A stretch of 24,817 nt of DNA from Candidatus Schekmanbacteria bacterium (lineage in GTDB: Bacteria > CSSED10-310 > JACPHN01), in assembly GCA_016188575.1 (NCBI GenBank), contig JACPHN010000166.1:1-24817 (forward strand), given 5' to 3'. Within the stretch, counting starts at the first letter, position 1, and each line of letters begins with the position of its first letter. The position numbers and the translations under genes are program-made. Shown here one piece after another: positions 1 through 10,200 of this stretch. Below the pieces are notes generated by a model. It searched no databases. It had not been told where the DNA came from and was given only the letters and a program-made list of their open reading frames with translations.

Positions 1-8
1 GCTGAAGC

Positions 9-959
9 TTGTGCACACACCGTGAGCTCGCTGTCGTTGGCGCGGTCGCCGCGCTGCTCGCGATCGCGCCGGCGAGTAGAGCGGGTGGCGGAGAACCCGC
101 GGCGAAGTGGCTCGAGAGCTATGCTGGACCGCTGAAACTGGTGTTTCTCTTTGAGAACGGCCAGCCCCAGTCTCATTCCCGCGAGCGCGAAGAGCCACAC
201 CTGTTCTATCCCCTCGACCGGCCAGCCGTGGTGAGCGTCACGCTCATCAACCGCTGGCACGATCCCATCGTCATCTCCGGGCCAAACGGCAGCGTCACGA
301 GCACGGAGGATATCTTCGCCGTCACGATTGAGAGGGAAGGCGCGCGCTATCAGCCAGCCGACCTCTTCGCCCTCGCGTCCTCGCATCGCCGCACCGGCGC
401 GGCCGATTCCGTGGCGCTGGTGCCGCCGCGGCTGATGACCCTCGACATGACCTTGCGGGAGGGCGTGGCGCCGGGTCAGTACCAGATCACCGCGGCGCTC
501 CGCCCCGTCGATGGCCTGGCGGCGATGCGCCTCCCTCCACCCGTCAGGATGATCGTGGATATTCGCGACGCCTACGACACCGCCGCGGCCGAAATAGAGT
601 CAATCGTCCACATGATGCACCGCGGCTATGGGGCACCAGAGCCGCGGCCGCACTTTTTCGAATGGGCGGTTCCCCGCCTTCAACAACTTGACCGCACCAA
701 TTACTACACCCGGTACTACACCATTCACCGCCTCGTCAAGATGGGAAAATTCCGAGAAGCTCTTGATGAGGCAAATGCCGCGCTTGCGGAGCGTCGCGGC
801 AGGATCTACACCGAGGTCGGCCACCAGCTTGAAATATTCGAGAACTACGCGTCAGAGATCGAGAAGGCCATCGCGCGGGTTCCTGAAGGCGCCAGAGCAG
901 CAGGCGTATTCTTTTTGGAGCCGCCCAAGGCGAAGCTCCTCATCACCTATCGCAAGTAG
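9..959 (+). CDS. Secreted protein of unknown function
   Basis: This 316-residue ORF opens with a TTG codon. An in-frame TGA at 3-5 prevents extension to the left, so TTG at 9 is the earliest possible start; no clear ribosome-binding site can be judged in the eight bases before it. Residues 1-26 look like a signal peptide (hydrophobic VVGAVAALLAIAPASRAGG), so the product is probably exported. Residues about 70-185 are beta-rich, with a pattern such as PAVVSVTLINRWHDPIVI and a later APGQYQITAALRP, suggesting an immunoglobulin-like fold. The C-terminal third (about 190-300) is predicted helical, with a repeat-like stretch around YYTIHRLVKMGKFREALDEA that resembles a TPR helix pair. I do not recognise a family and assign no function. 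The gene ends 375 bases before the lipase start and is unlikely to be in its operon, since a sigma-54-like promoter lies between them. Confidence 0.7.
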   Translation: MCTHRELAVVGAVAALLAIAPASRAGGGEPAAKWLESYAGPLKLVFLFENGQPQSHSREREEPHLFYPLDRPAVVSVTLINRWHDPIVISGPNGSVTSTEDIFAVTIEREGARYQPADLFALASSHRRTGAADSVALVPPRLMTLDMTLREGVAPGQYQITAALRPVDGLAAMRLPPPVRMIVDIRDAYDTAAAEIESIVHMMHRGYGAPEPRPHFFEWAVPRLQQLDRTNYYTRYYTIHRLVKMGKFREALDEANAALAERRGRIYTEVGHQLEIFENYASEIEKAIARVPEGARAAGVFFLEPPKAKLLITYRK

Positions 960-1275
960 CGGTGGTACCCCAACTCGACTGCCCCTGCCGCTCCTCCTCG
1001 GCCTCTGAGGGAAAAGACGAGCTCGCAGCAGTCACAGGTTCGAAGATAGCCGCGGGCGCCGCTCTCGACAACAGGGATCGATATCCCGAATCCACCGCGG
1101 GTTCGGCTACAGGCTGCGCGCAAAGCGCATGACGACGCCCCCCCTCCTCAGCTCCCCAAGCAAGCGCGGGGAGAGAAGGAAAGGGGCGCTATCCCTGATG
1201 GCCAGGCACAGGGAATCCCTGCACGGCAACGGCATGCATGGCCGTGCTTCGCATTCTCATGCGCTTGCGCGGAGA
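960..1275. other. Intergenic region upstream of the lipase promoter
   Basis: No convincing gene is seen here; the short ORFs have atypical composition. The stretch holds a palindromic GC-rich repeat (1137-1191) and two short inverted repeats lying 30-70 bases upstream of the sigma-54-like promoter: CAGGG-AAT-CCCTG at 1209-1221, and CACGGC/GCCGTG at 1222-1246. Inverted repeats upstream of a sigma-54 promoter are where activator proteins usually bind, but that role is only inferred here. Confidence 0.5.
1137..1191. repeat. REP-like imperfect palindrome
   Basis: The left arm runs CGCCCCCCCTCCTC...CTCCCC and the right arm GCGGGGAGAG...GGGGCG, with GCAAGC at the centre, giving a long imperfect hairpin. 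A related half-copy containing GCTTGCGGGGAGAG lies near 11013-11043. This 'cttgcggggagag' type of intergenic palindrome is common in high-GC proteobacteria. No T-run follows, so it is not an obvious terminator. Confidence 0.5.
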
Positions 1276-1291
1276 CGGCACGAAATCTGCA
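1276..1291 (+). promoter_or_regulatory. Sigma-54-like promoter of the lipase/ankyrin unit
   Basis: The sequence CGGCACG-AAAT-CTGCA matches the -24/-12 consensus TGGCACG-N4-TTGCA with two T-to-C changes. The two essential dinucleotides, GG (1277-1278) and GC (1289-1290), are exactly 10 bases apart. The predicted start of transcription, about 1302, leaves a leader of roughly 33 bases before the ATG at 1335 and its AGGAG. It is weaker than the other two sites in the window, but its position is right. Confidence 0.5.
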
Positions 1292-1334
1292 TCCATGGCG
1301 CACGTCAACTGACATGATCTTCAGGAGAATCGCC

Positions 1335-2894
1335 ATGATTTCCATGTACTCCAGAATGGATTCCGCAGATGCATACGTTGATCCTACCTTCGAGCCCCCG
1401 TACGACGACGCGCTTGACGAAGAACAGGACTTCTTTCGCGCTGACGAGAGCACAATCCTCGATCGCGATGAGTACGAGGATGAGTACGAGTCAGCCGAGG
1501 ACAGTACCTGGGCCGATACCTACGGGCTTGCGGGCGGCGATGTTTTCTCCGAGTCTTATGGCGCGGAGGATCGGGGATACGTGGACTCGTTCGAGGCCAG
1601 GATCGATGAAGCGATCGACGAAGCGATCGACTCCACCGATTGGGAGCAAGACCTGCTGGACGAGGGCGAGAAGTATGCCGCCGAAGAGCTGAACGAATGG
1701 CTCGGCGAGCCGTGGAGCGAGAGCTCGTCGGTCGATGATCCGGACGGGCTGACAATGGAAGACGTCTACCAAGAGGACGAGCAGTTTCAGCCGCTGACGC
1801 GGCTTCGGCTCGACACGAAGATCACCCCAGACCAGCTCATGAATGCCGAGATCAGCGGCAAGGACAAGGACAAGGGCGAGGCGTTGGAAAAGCTGCTCGT
1901 CGCCGAGCGCGGCGGCTACGGCGTCGCCATGCCATACGTAGTGCCAAAGAAAAAAACGGATGTGGAGCCGACCACGCCGCGGCCACCCGCAATCCTCGTA
2001 CATGGCATCGACGGTTCGCCCTCTAGCATCAACAAGCTCGCGACCGAGCTGTATGAATCAGGACACCAGCCCTACATCTACTTCTACGACGACCGCAACC
2101 GAAACCTGACCGACAGTGGCAGAGACCTCGCCCAAGCGGTGGAGGAAATCCGCGCGGCGCACGGGATGTCGACGGCCGACGGGCAGATGACGATCGTCGC
2201 ACATTCCATGGGAGGGCTCGTCGGGCTCAGCGCCATGCGCCAGATGTCGGAGTTTGGCTGGGGCCAGGAAGGCCGAACGGATCCCCGCCTCACGCTCGCG
2301 GCAGTCGATACGCCGTGGCGAGCCTACGGGCAGGGTAGCGAGCTCGTCAAGCAATTCACCGGGGACGACAGCAGCCTGCCCGACATGATCGCCGACAGCG
2401 AATTCCAGCGCGACGTGCATCAAGGGCCGCTGCCGGCGAACATGGAAGTGCGGCTGGTGGAAGCCAACAACGCACGACGATGGGAGTGGAGCCGAAAGGT
2501 TGTCGGCTTCGAGGAGCTATCTCACAGCGAGATCAACGAGGTATTGGGTGCCGCGCTCCTTTCTGAAGACAGCGCTACTTTTAATGAGGATGCCGTCAGC
2601 AGCATAAACATCAGAAACATGGTCGGAACGCTAAATCTATTACCTGAAGATCAGAGGATTGACATGATACGCGATCTCACAGAAGTGCATTTGGAGGCAG
2701 CCCCCATGAGACGAACGCTGAAGCTAGAATACTGGAAACAAGCTAAATATCAGGAAATCATGGCCAGGCACATAAACATTGTCGCTGGCACTCATGATGA
2801 CATCCTTGATACCGATTCAACAGCAGCGTATGTCCGAATGATTGCCCGCGGGAATCGCGGCCGGAACACCGGCAGCACCACCACCGCCCGTTAA
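1335..2894 (+). CDS. Alpha/beta-hydrolase lipase with acidic N-terminus
   Basis: This 519-residue protein begins at ATG 1335, chosen over ATG 1314 because AGGAG lies 7 bases upstream and because the sigma-54-like promoter would leave almost no leader for 1314. Residues 1 to about 150 are very acidic (runs of D and E) and probably disordered, with no signal peptide. The hydrolase domain starts near residue 215. The oxyanion motif ILVHGIDGS contains His223, and the nucleophile elbow VAHSMGGLVG contains Ser291. A later NIVAGTHDDILD segment looks like the acid-residue loop. Only about 25 residues follow and they contain no histidine, so the usual catalytic His is not evident in its normal place. 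Likely substrates are esters or phospholipids, by family. The protein could be a secreted or injected effector lipase without a Sec signal. The ankyrin gene follows after 10 bases, implying co-transcription. Confidence 0.75.
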   Translation: MISMYSRMDSADAYVDPTFEPPYDDALDEEQDFFRADESTILDRDEYEDEYESAEDSTWADTYGLAGGDVFSESYGAEDRGYVDSFEARIDEAIDEAIDSTDWEQDLLDEGEKYAAEELNEWLGEPWSESSSVDDPDGLTMEDVYQEDEQFQPLTRLRLDTKITPDQLMNAEISGKDKDKGEALEKLLVAERGGYGVAMPYVVPKKKTDVEPTTPRPPAILVHGIDGSPSSINKLATELYESGHQPYIYFYDDRNRNLTDSGRDLAQAVEEIRAAHGMSTADGQMTIVAHSMGGLVGLSAMRQMSEFGWGQEGRTDPRLTLAAVDTPWRAYGQGSELVKQFTGDDSSLPDMIADSEFQRDVHQGPLPANMEVRLVEANNARRWEWSRKVVGFEELSHSEINEVLGAALLSEDSATFNEDAVSSINIRNMVGTLNLLPEDQRIDMIRDLTEVHLEAAPMRRTLKLEYWKQAKYQEIMARHINIVAGTHDDILDTDSTAAYVRMIARGNRGRNTGSTTTAR

Positions 2895-2904
2895 GGAAAT
2901 AGCC

Positions 2905-3978
2905 ATGATACGCATCCGAGTTACCCTGGCCACCCTGGTAGTACTGCTACTCGCTGCCCCTGGAGACACACAGCCCGCTCGCGCGACGGACGGAGAAGGA
3001 CTCTACGAAGCCGTCGCCGAGCACGACCTGGTCACAGTTCAGCGGCTGCTCGAAAATGGCGGGGACGACATCGACAGCACTTTGCCGAGCGACTCCGCCG
3101 CATCGGTCTGCGCTCCGCTGAAGAAGGCGGTCGCCGACAGCTGGAACGAGGGGACGCGGCTCCTCCTCGCCCATGGTGCCGATCTCGACAAGAGGGTCGC
3201 AAAATGCAGCATGACCATGATGCACGAGGCAGTTTACGTCCACGATTTCGCGGTAATGAAGTTTCTGCTGGAGGCTGGTGCCGATCCAGACCTGGCCTCC
3301 AAGAATGGCGCCGAACCGTATTTGTGGGCGGCGGCCAGCAAGAAGAATGCAAAGACCATGGCCCTACTGCTCAACTTCGGCGCCGATCCCAATGCCGTCG
3401 ACAACGAGGGCAACACGGCGCTCCACTCGTTTGCAACGCATGACTTTCGCAGCGAATATGGAGACGGCCCCGGCACGGCAGCCTGGGACACCATCTCTGA
3501 AACAGTGAGTGCGTTTGCTCAGCCGCGACCGTCCGGAATGCGAACCGACTTCAGCGCGCGTAACAAGGCGGGGATGACGCCGCTAATGATCGCGGCGTCG
3601 AACACGTCGGTCGCCCTGGTTCAGCAGCTCGTGGATCACGGCGCCGCTCCGAATGATCGTGGCCCGGAGGGGCGGACGCCACTGCACTGGGCGGTGCAGG
3701 CGTACTATGAACACACGCGGCCCCGTCAGTACATCAGGGACTGGGGGCTGGTGGCCGGGCTATTCATGAAGGCCCTGAATTCGCGCATGTTCGTATCCAA
3801 CAAGGAGGGACGGCAGACGACCTATCGGCTGCTCGAGGCGCTGATTGCAGGCGGCGCCGATGTGTCGATCGCGGACGACGATGGGCGGACTCCCTCGCAG
3901 TTAGCGAGCCACAGGCGCTGCTACCGGATTGCGCACAAGGTCCGCAGCCTGGCGGCGCAAGCGAGGCGGCGAAAGTAG
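2905..3978 (+). CDS. Exported ankyrin-repeat protein
   Basis: This 357-residue protein starts at ATG 2905, behind AAGGAAA and ten bases after the lipase stop. Its signal peptide is the stretch MIRIRVTLATLVVLLLAAP followed by an Ala-rich cleavage region, so it should act in the periplasm or outside the cell. At least six ankyrin repeats are visible. Typical units are VQRLLENGG, GTRLLLAHGADLDK, MKFLLEAGADPDLASKNGAEP, MALLLNFGADPNAVDNEGNTALH, VQQLVDHGAAPNDRGPEGRTPLH and LEALIAGGADVSIADDDGRTP. A roughly 50-residue insertion separates the fourth and fifth. Ankyrin proteins bind other proteins. The tight coupling to a lipase suggests a partner or inhibitor (immunity-like) role in the periplasm, which is inference only. 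The C-terminus is basic (AQARRRK). Confidence 0.85.
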   Translation: MIRIRVTLATLVVLLLAAPGDTQPARATDGEGLYEAVAEHDLVTVQRLLENGGDDIDSTLPSDSAASVCAPLKKAVADSWNEGTRLLLAHGADLDKRVAKCSMTMMHEAVYVHDFAVMKFLLEAGADPDLASKNGAEPYLWAAASKKNAKTMALLLNFGADPNAVDNEGNTALHSFATHDFRSEYGDGPGTAAWDTISETVSAFAQPRPSGMRTDFSARNKAGMTPLMIAASNTSVALVQQLVDHGAAPNDRGPEGRTPLHWAVQAYYEHTRPRQYIRDWGLVAGLFMKALNSRMFVSNKEGRQTTYRLLEALIAGGADVSIADDDGRTPSQLASHRRCYRIAHKVRSLAAQARRRK

Positions 3979-4025
3979 GAGCTCGCCGAGGATGGATGCA
4001 AGAATCCGCGTTCAATCCGCGCTGA

Positions 4026-4050
4026 TCCGGGGCCACTTCCGGACCCCGGA
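4026..4050. repeat. Stem-loop between convergent genes
   Basis: The arms TCCGGGG (4026-4032) and CCCCGGA (4044-4050) are perfectly complementary around an 11-base loop. It lies 48 bases past the ankyrin stop. It may act in transcript ending, but there is no T-run, so I do not call it a terminator. Confidence 0.4.
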
Positions 4051-4060
4051 AACCGCCCGA

Positions 4061-4088
4061 GGCCGGTGGCGATGTGCATCGCCTGGCC
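4061..4088. repeat. Stem-loop with perfect 7-bp core
   Basis: GGCGATG (4068-4074) and CATCGCC (4077-4083) flank a two-base loop, extended by outer GGCC arms at 4061-4064 and 4085-4088. It sits in the 269-base gap between the convergent ankyrin gene and the large minus-strand gene. A third hairpin in the gap pairs GGGCGG (4157-4162) with CCGCCC (4165-4170). No gene is seen in the gap. Confidence 0.45.
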
Positions 4089-4247
4089 CCCCCCACCTCA
4101 CCGTTTTCAAATACCTACCCCTGAAACACTTTACCTCCCCCTGCAAGCGGACAGGCGGGCGGAGCCGCCCTGGCCCCACCCGCCGACAGTCTCCCGGCGC
4201 TGCCACCACGTCATTTCTGGTGACGAGCACGCACCGGGCCTCCGCTT

Positions 4248-7200
4248 TTATTGCAGCGCTTGCAGCGCCACGAGCGTGATGCGGAGCTCCTGCTGAATCG
4301 CCACCGTTGCTGCCTTGGTCTGGACATCGATCTTCGCGAGCTTCGCGACTCGCGCGGACAGCGTGACCAGCTTGGCGTCCGCGGCGACGAGCTGACCTCT
4401 TGCCGCGGTGAGCTCAGGTGCTTGCGGCAGCGCGTCAAACGCGCGGATGACCGCTGACAGATCCTTCTCGGCCTGAGCCATCTGTGTCCGGAGCGCCGGC
4501 GTCACCTTGACTCCGATGCGGCTCACCTGGTTGGCAAGCTCACCGACGTCCTGCACCAGGTGCTCGAGCGGGTCCACCACCGTGGGCAGGTTGCCGAACG
4601 GGCTTTTCACCGGTGCGTCGCCTTTCTCCGGCGCTTCGATCACGATGACCGGTTTCTTCAACTCATCGACCAATTCCTGCCAGCGGTCTGCCGCGCATTG
4701 CTGCAGCGTTTGCACCCCTGCTCGATCCTGCTCGCGGAAATCGATGACGCCGTCGCGGCGCGCCCTGACCGCGGCATCCGCCGCCGACTTCGCGCAGGAC
4801 AGGGTGTCCGGGTCCGCGAGCCACTGATACATGGCAACGATCCCGGCGCGGCCAAAGCACTGGTCCTCAAAGGTGTAACAGATCGCCGCGGCGATTGCCA
4901 CCGCCGCGGCCGGGTGCTCCACCATCAGCGCCACGACGTCGGCGGCGTTCTGCACGCCCACCGCCGCGAGCAGCGCGGCGCATTGTTCCGGCCGAGAGAT
5001 GCAGGCGGCCACGACCGCGGCCCCTGCCATGCCGGGATGGCCGAGCGGGTTGTCATATTCCTGCTCCTGCTCCTTCGACCCCGTCTCATAGGTGCAGTGC
5101 TGGTCGAGCCAACTGTCCGGCACGTCGTCGACGAGCTGAATCGAGGCCTGCAGCCAGCCGCCCTTCGTGCGGATTTGACCGTTCGTCAGAAACTGCAGGC
5201 GCCCGCGGGTCACGATGTCGCACAGCTCGCCGTAGAAGCTCCCGGTTCCCTTCTTGCAGGCATTGTCGCGCTTGAACGCGCCGGCCGCGATCCCGAAGAT
5301 CTCGAAGTCGCTGTCGAAGTCGAACGAGGAGCAATCCCCGTCCTGGCACGCGAGCTTGTCGGGAAAGAAGCTCGAGCCCGCCGTCACCGGCAAGAGCACT
5401 TCGGAGAACACATACTGGGTCAGCAAGTCCTCGAGGTACGGCAGCAGGTTATTGAACATGAGCCGCGCGAGCTCGTTGAGGTCGGGCGGCAGCCGCACGG
5501 CGACGTCGCCGGCGCCAATCGCGTAGCCGGAGACGACGGCGTCCGCCGCGTCCGTGGTGAGATCCACACGCGGGCGCGACCGCGGCTGGGTGGGTACGCT
5601 GCACCCATAGCCCTCTGGCTGGTTGGAGCTGGCGCACGAGCAAACGATGGTCGACAGATCCAGCCGCGCTCTGCCGCGGACGGCCAGCCCGATGGAGGCC
5701 AGCTTGACGACCGACCCCTCGATGCCTGCCTGCGCGAAGCGCTCCGCCAGCAGCGGCGAGAGGTCTTCGGCCTGCTCTCCGGTGACCCGCTGGTACACGT
5801 CCAGGCGAAGCCAGTTGAGGTCGAAGCAGAGCGAGTGGTCCTGTCCGGGCACGTCGAAGCGCACCTTGATCGCTAGCTCTTCAGGCGCGCGATCCACCTC
5901 GCACGGTGTCGACGGCGCCCCGATCAGCGCGCGCGGTGGCGCTTCCGCGCTGATCGCGTAGACCAGATTGCCGGTATCGAGATCGTCGATCCCCACGAGC
6001 TGCCACAAGTTTTCGTTGTCGGGATCCACGGCTATGGAACCGTGCGACAGGTAGCCTGCTTCCTGCATCGCCAGCAGCGCGTTGTTGACCACCTGCTGAC
6101 TGATGCTGACGGTGCCGAGCGAGGCGCGGACGGACAGATTCGAGGTGCCCGCGAAGGCTTCGGGTGCCGTCGACACCGGCGCCACGGCCACACTATCCTG
6201 TGCCAGCGCTCCGTAGTTTGGGCGGTGCCCGTCCCAGGCGATGCCAAGGTCGGCCGTGACCCTGACGTCACCACCGGAGAGGCCAATGTCCCCGATACCC
6301 GCGCTCGCCCACAGCGTGCTCGTGATCGGGCCGAGGATGTCCTCCGCTACCGGCTCGATCTCGCGCTCTTCGTAGAGCTCGCGGGCGCGATCGAGGCGCA
6401 CGATGCGGTCCGCGGCGAGAAGCTGAGCGGCTGGTCCCTTGACCATGATTTCCAACTGCTGATTGCCGATCATCGACTGTGCCACCTTGTCCATCACCAT
6501 TCGGGCGTTGAGGCTGAGCGCGTCGAAAACAGCGCCGGAGCGCAGGCGGGCCGACGGCACCTGGCACTTGCTCTTGATCGGGTTGCGCCAGTAACTGTCG
6601 CGGATCTTCGCCGCCACGTCGTCGTCAGCCACCGCCAGGAGCGCCTTGTACGGGCACGACGAACCCGTGCAAAAGACCGCGTCATAGCACTGGTTGTTCC
6701 CCTGGATGTCGTACAGGATATTCCTGGCCAGATCCGTCCTGATGTTGAACGTGATGTCCTCAATCGTGACGGCGCCGCCATCTCGGGTGACGCTCTGGTA
6801 GAGCAGCACGGCGGTGAGCTCCTGTAGCGTCCAGTTCTGAAACGCTTGCAGTCCTGTGCTCTCGAAGTCCGCCTTGGCGAGGTAACAGTCCGTTTCCGGG
6901 CACGAATAGGTCACGTCGCGCAGGCCGATCGCCGGCGTTGTGCCCTCGTGCACCGCCAGCTCGATGCTCCCCGAGAACCGAGGCTTCGCGCGGTAGTCGA
7001 TGGTGGTAAGGTCGACGGCGGGAGGCAGCTCAAACACGAGATTTTTTGCCGTCGCGTCCTCGATGCTGTCGCTGATCATCGGCTCGAGCACGAGCTCGTC
7101 GACCAGGGCTCCCGCAATCTTGCCAAGCTCGGCCGCCGGCTCGAAACCCGTAATCTTGCCCACCACGCGCCCGATGAGGCCAAAGGCGAATTCTCCAATT

Positions 7201-10200
7201 GCCGTGTCGATCTTGTGCTTCATGCCCTTGATGGCGCCGGTGAGCTGAAGCTGCCCGGGCGCCAGGGAGAAGCCGATGGCGTCGCCCTGGTCCGTAAAGG
7301 CCACGCGATCCTCGCCACCGGGTTGATTGCCGTTGTTCATCGTAAACCTGGCGGTGCCGCTGAGCTGATCGAGCGCCACCTGGATGTCGGCCAGGGTCTT
7401 GGTGTAGAGCAATGCATCGATCTTTGCCTTGTACCACACGTCGATCGGACCCACGAGGAAGCCGAGCGCCGCGGTGGCGTTGCTACCCTGGTACCACAAG
7501 GTCGTGGAGCCAAAGTCGGCGTCACCGCTACCCCTGGCGATGACGGCGTCGAACTCGAAGTCGTCGATCTTCTGGTCGAGCGAGTATTCGGCATCCGCTG
7601 CCTTCGCGTCGATCGTGTCATCGACCAGGGAGATGAGCTTGCCGACCTCGGCCGTGATGAGCTTGCGGCCCAGCTCGATCGCGTCTTTCCGTGCGGCGCT
7701 TGCGGACCCAAAGGTGGCCTGGGCGAAGCTGCATTCGGGCATGAGGCGATCGCCTTCCGGCTCCTTGCCGCTCAAGGCATTGACGGTCGCGTTGCTGATC
7801 TGGGTATACGCGGACCTCATCGCGTAGTCGTCACAGGCGACCGGGAATTGGCCATCCTCGCATTCAAGCTCGGCCCTGGCCGCCAGGAAGGCGGTCGCCG
7901 TCAGCCAGTCGTTCCGCATCGTAACCTTGGCCGCCACGCTGTCTACCATGGCGTTACTGAAAGCGTCCGCGAGCTTGGTGAAGCCCGTCGCGTCGCGGAG
8001 AGCGGTGGGGCGATTCGCGGCGAAGCGCCGGTCCACTCGCGACTGCAGGTCGTTGAAGCGGAACCAGTACAGGTGGCGGCCGGCGCCGGCCTGGCTTGGC
8101 GGCGCAATAACGGTGGGAAACAGGGAAATCGGATCCGGGATGATCTTGCAGTCGTCGCAATTGGCGATCCTGGCCACCCAGTAGGCGGTGCGCGCGAGCA
8201 AATCTTGCTCATTGCCCGTGGGCTCCTTGCCACCGGGGAGGGCACAGGCGAGCTGGCTCGGCTGCGCCAGATCGGGCATCGCCTGGAGCAGCGGGGACGC
8301 GGTGCGAGAGCTCAGCCAGGACGTCGTAGACTCCACCGGAGGCCAAAGGTAGAGCTCGACCACAGCGGGAGAATTGCGGGTCAGCACCCCGATGGCCGCC
8401 TTGTAGGAAATGGCGGTCGCAACGTCGTCCCAGCTCATCGCCGTGGCTAGCGGGTCGGCGACCTTTTGCAGGACCTCGAGCACGTGCGCGCGCGTCTCGA
8501 TTCCACCCGTGGCGAGGCGCCTGCCGAGCAATAGCGCCTGGGCGCGGGCCGGAAAGATGTCGGCAAAAATGCGTCCGTCAGCGGTTGTGTAGGCGGCGTA
8601 CAGGTCGACGAAACCGTCTACGGCCGCGGTGTCGCCGGGACGGTCCGCGATCCGCGCGGCGCTTCCCTGCCCGAGTTGCTCGAGTACGGTTGGCCGCGCC
8701 GGAGCGTTCTGGTGACCGCGATACGCGAGTTGCCCGCCGCCGTCGACGGAGTAGAGAGCACCCTGTCCGGTCAGAAACAGGGCGGAAACCTCCTCGAAGT
8801 CATCGGTCAGCGCGGGGCTGCCCCCGGTGGTCAGGTTGACCACGCCAATCCTGGCGTCGCCGGCACAGCGCATCTCGTGGCCGCCCAGGTAGTGCTCGCC
8901 GGCACCTTCGCAGCGAGCGTAAGCGGCGAGGATGCCGCCCGGCGTCGCCCTGAACATGACTCCCCGAACCTGCCCGAGCCCGGTTGTCGCGGCCGGAATC
9001 TTCTGCCCGTGCGGATGGGTGTAGAGACCGTCAGCGGTGATGGCGGCGCTGGCGGTGGAGCAGGCCGCGGTGGCGCTCATGGCACTGGTCGAAGTCGGAG
9101 GCGGCGAAGCCGTGGCGGGTTTCATCGGATTCGGGACGACGGTCTTTGTGGTCAGATGCGGCAGCCCACGGGCCGCCGCGTTGTAATAGAGGTTGCTGTC
9201 GTCGCTCGCGACGTCGAGAAACGCGGGGTAGCTATCGCCGAACGCCGTGCCGGCCGCGAAGCCGCTTTCCGTTCGACACGCCCGCGCCGTCAGCTCGGTC
9301 GTGCTTCCATAGACGCGCGCCTTGTCGCCGACGTTCTCCGCAAGCTCGGTGAGGGCCACGGTCAACTGATCCTTGGCGGCATCGTACTCGACAATTGGGA
9401 GGTCGACGGCCACCCGGCCGTTGTCGACGCGGCGCACCGCGACGTCGCCCGCGTCCAGGTTGCCCGTATCCATCGTGAACAGGTTGCCGTCGGCGCTGTG
9501 GTGCCAGCGCTTCATCAGGTTGCTCCAGGCGAAGAAGTCGAAGGCGACGTCGGTGATCGGCAAGTGATACTGCGTGGTCACGGTGGCGATACCGCCACTA
9601 TCGGGCGACGTCGAGAAGTTGGCCTTGGCCGGGATCGCCCGAGCCGGCGTCGCTCGCGCCGCCACGACCACGGCATGGGCGCCGTCGGTGCTGATGACCT
9701 TGACGAGCTTCCACTTGCAGATGGGCTGGGAGGAATCATCCAGCAGCGTCTCCGCGTTCCAGCTTGCCGCGAGGTTGGTGGTGATGAGCAGGATCTTGCA
9801 GTCCTTGGTGATTGCGGCGACGGACAGCGTGCCCTCGCGGCTGACAGCCGAGTCCCACTGGAGAATGTCCGAGCTCCCGGGAATCAGGCCGGCTCTCGGG
9901 GCGGCGATGACCGTGAACGAACGTTCGACGGGGGCAGGTGGCGGGATGTTCGGATGGACGGCGCGGGCGCTGACGGTCAGGGTGTAGGCGCCCGGCTGCA
10001 AGGGGCGATAGACGATCAGCGGTTGCCCTGCTTCGCGGTGAACTGTGGCTGGCCCGGTGACCTCCCAGCTCCAGCCGGTGACCAGGGTGCTGAGCTTGCC
10101 ACCGTCGATGATCACGTTCTCACCAGCGAAGAAGTTGCCGGAAACGTCGCGCTGCCCGAAGAAGGCAACTTCGAGCTTCGCGTTGAGGTTGGATAGCGGT

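Noticed and set aside
4560-10196. Long plus-strand open frames (438, 261, 534 and 506 codons) opposite the 2039-residue gene
   Set aside because: They are mirror frames caused by high GC; compositions are Arg/Gly/His-rich with no domain, while the minus strand has a signal peptide and conserved motifs.
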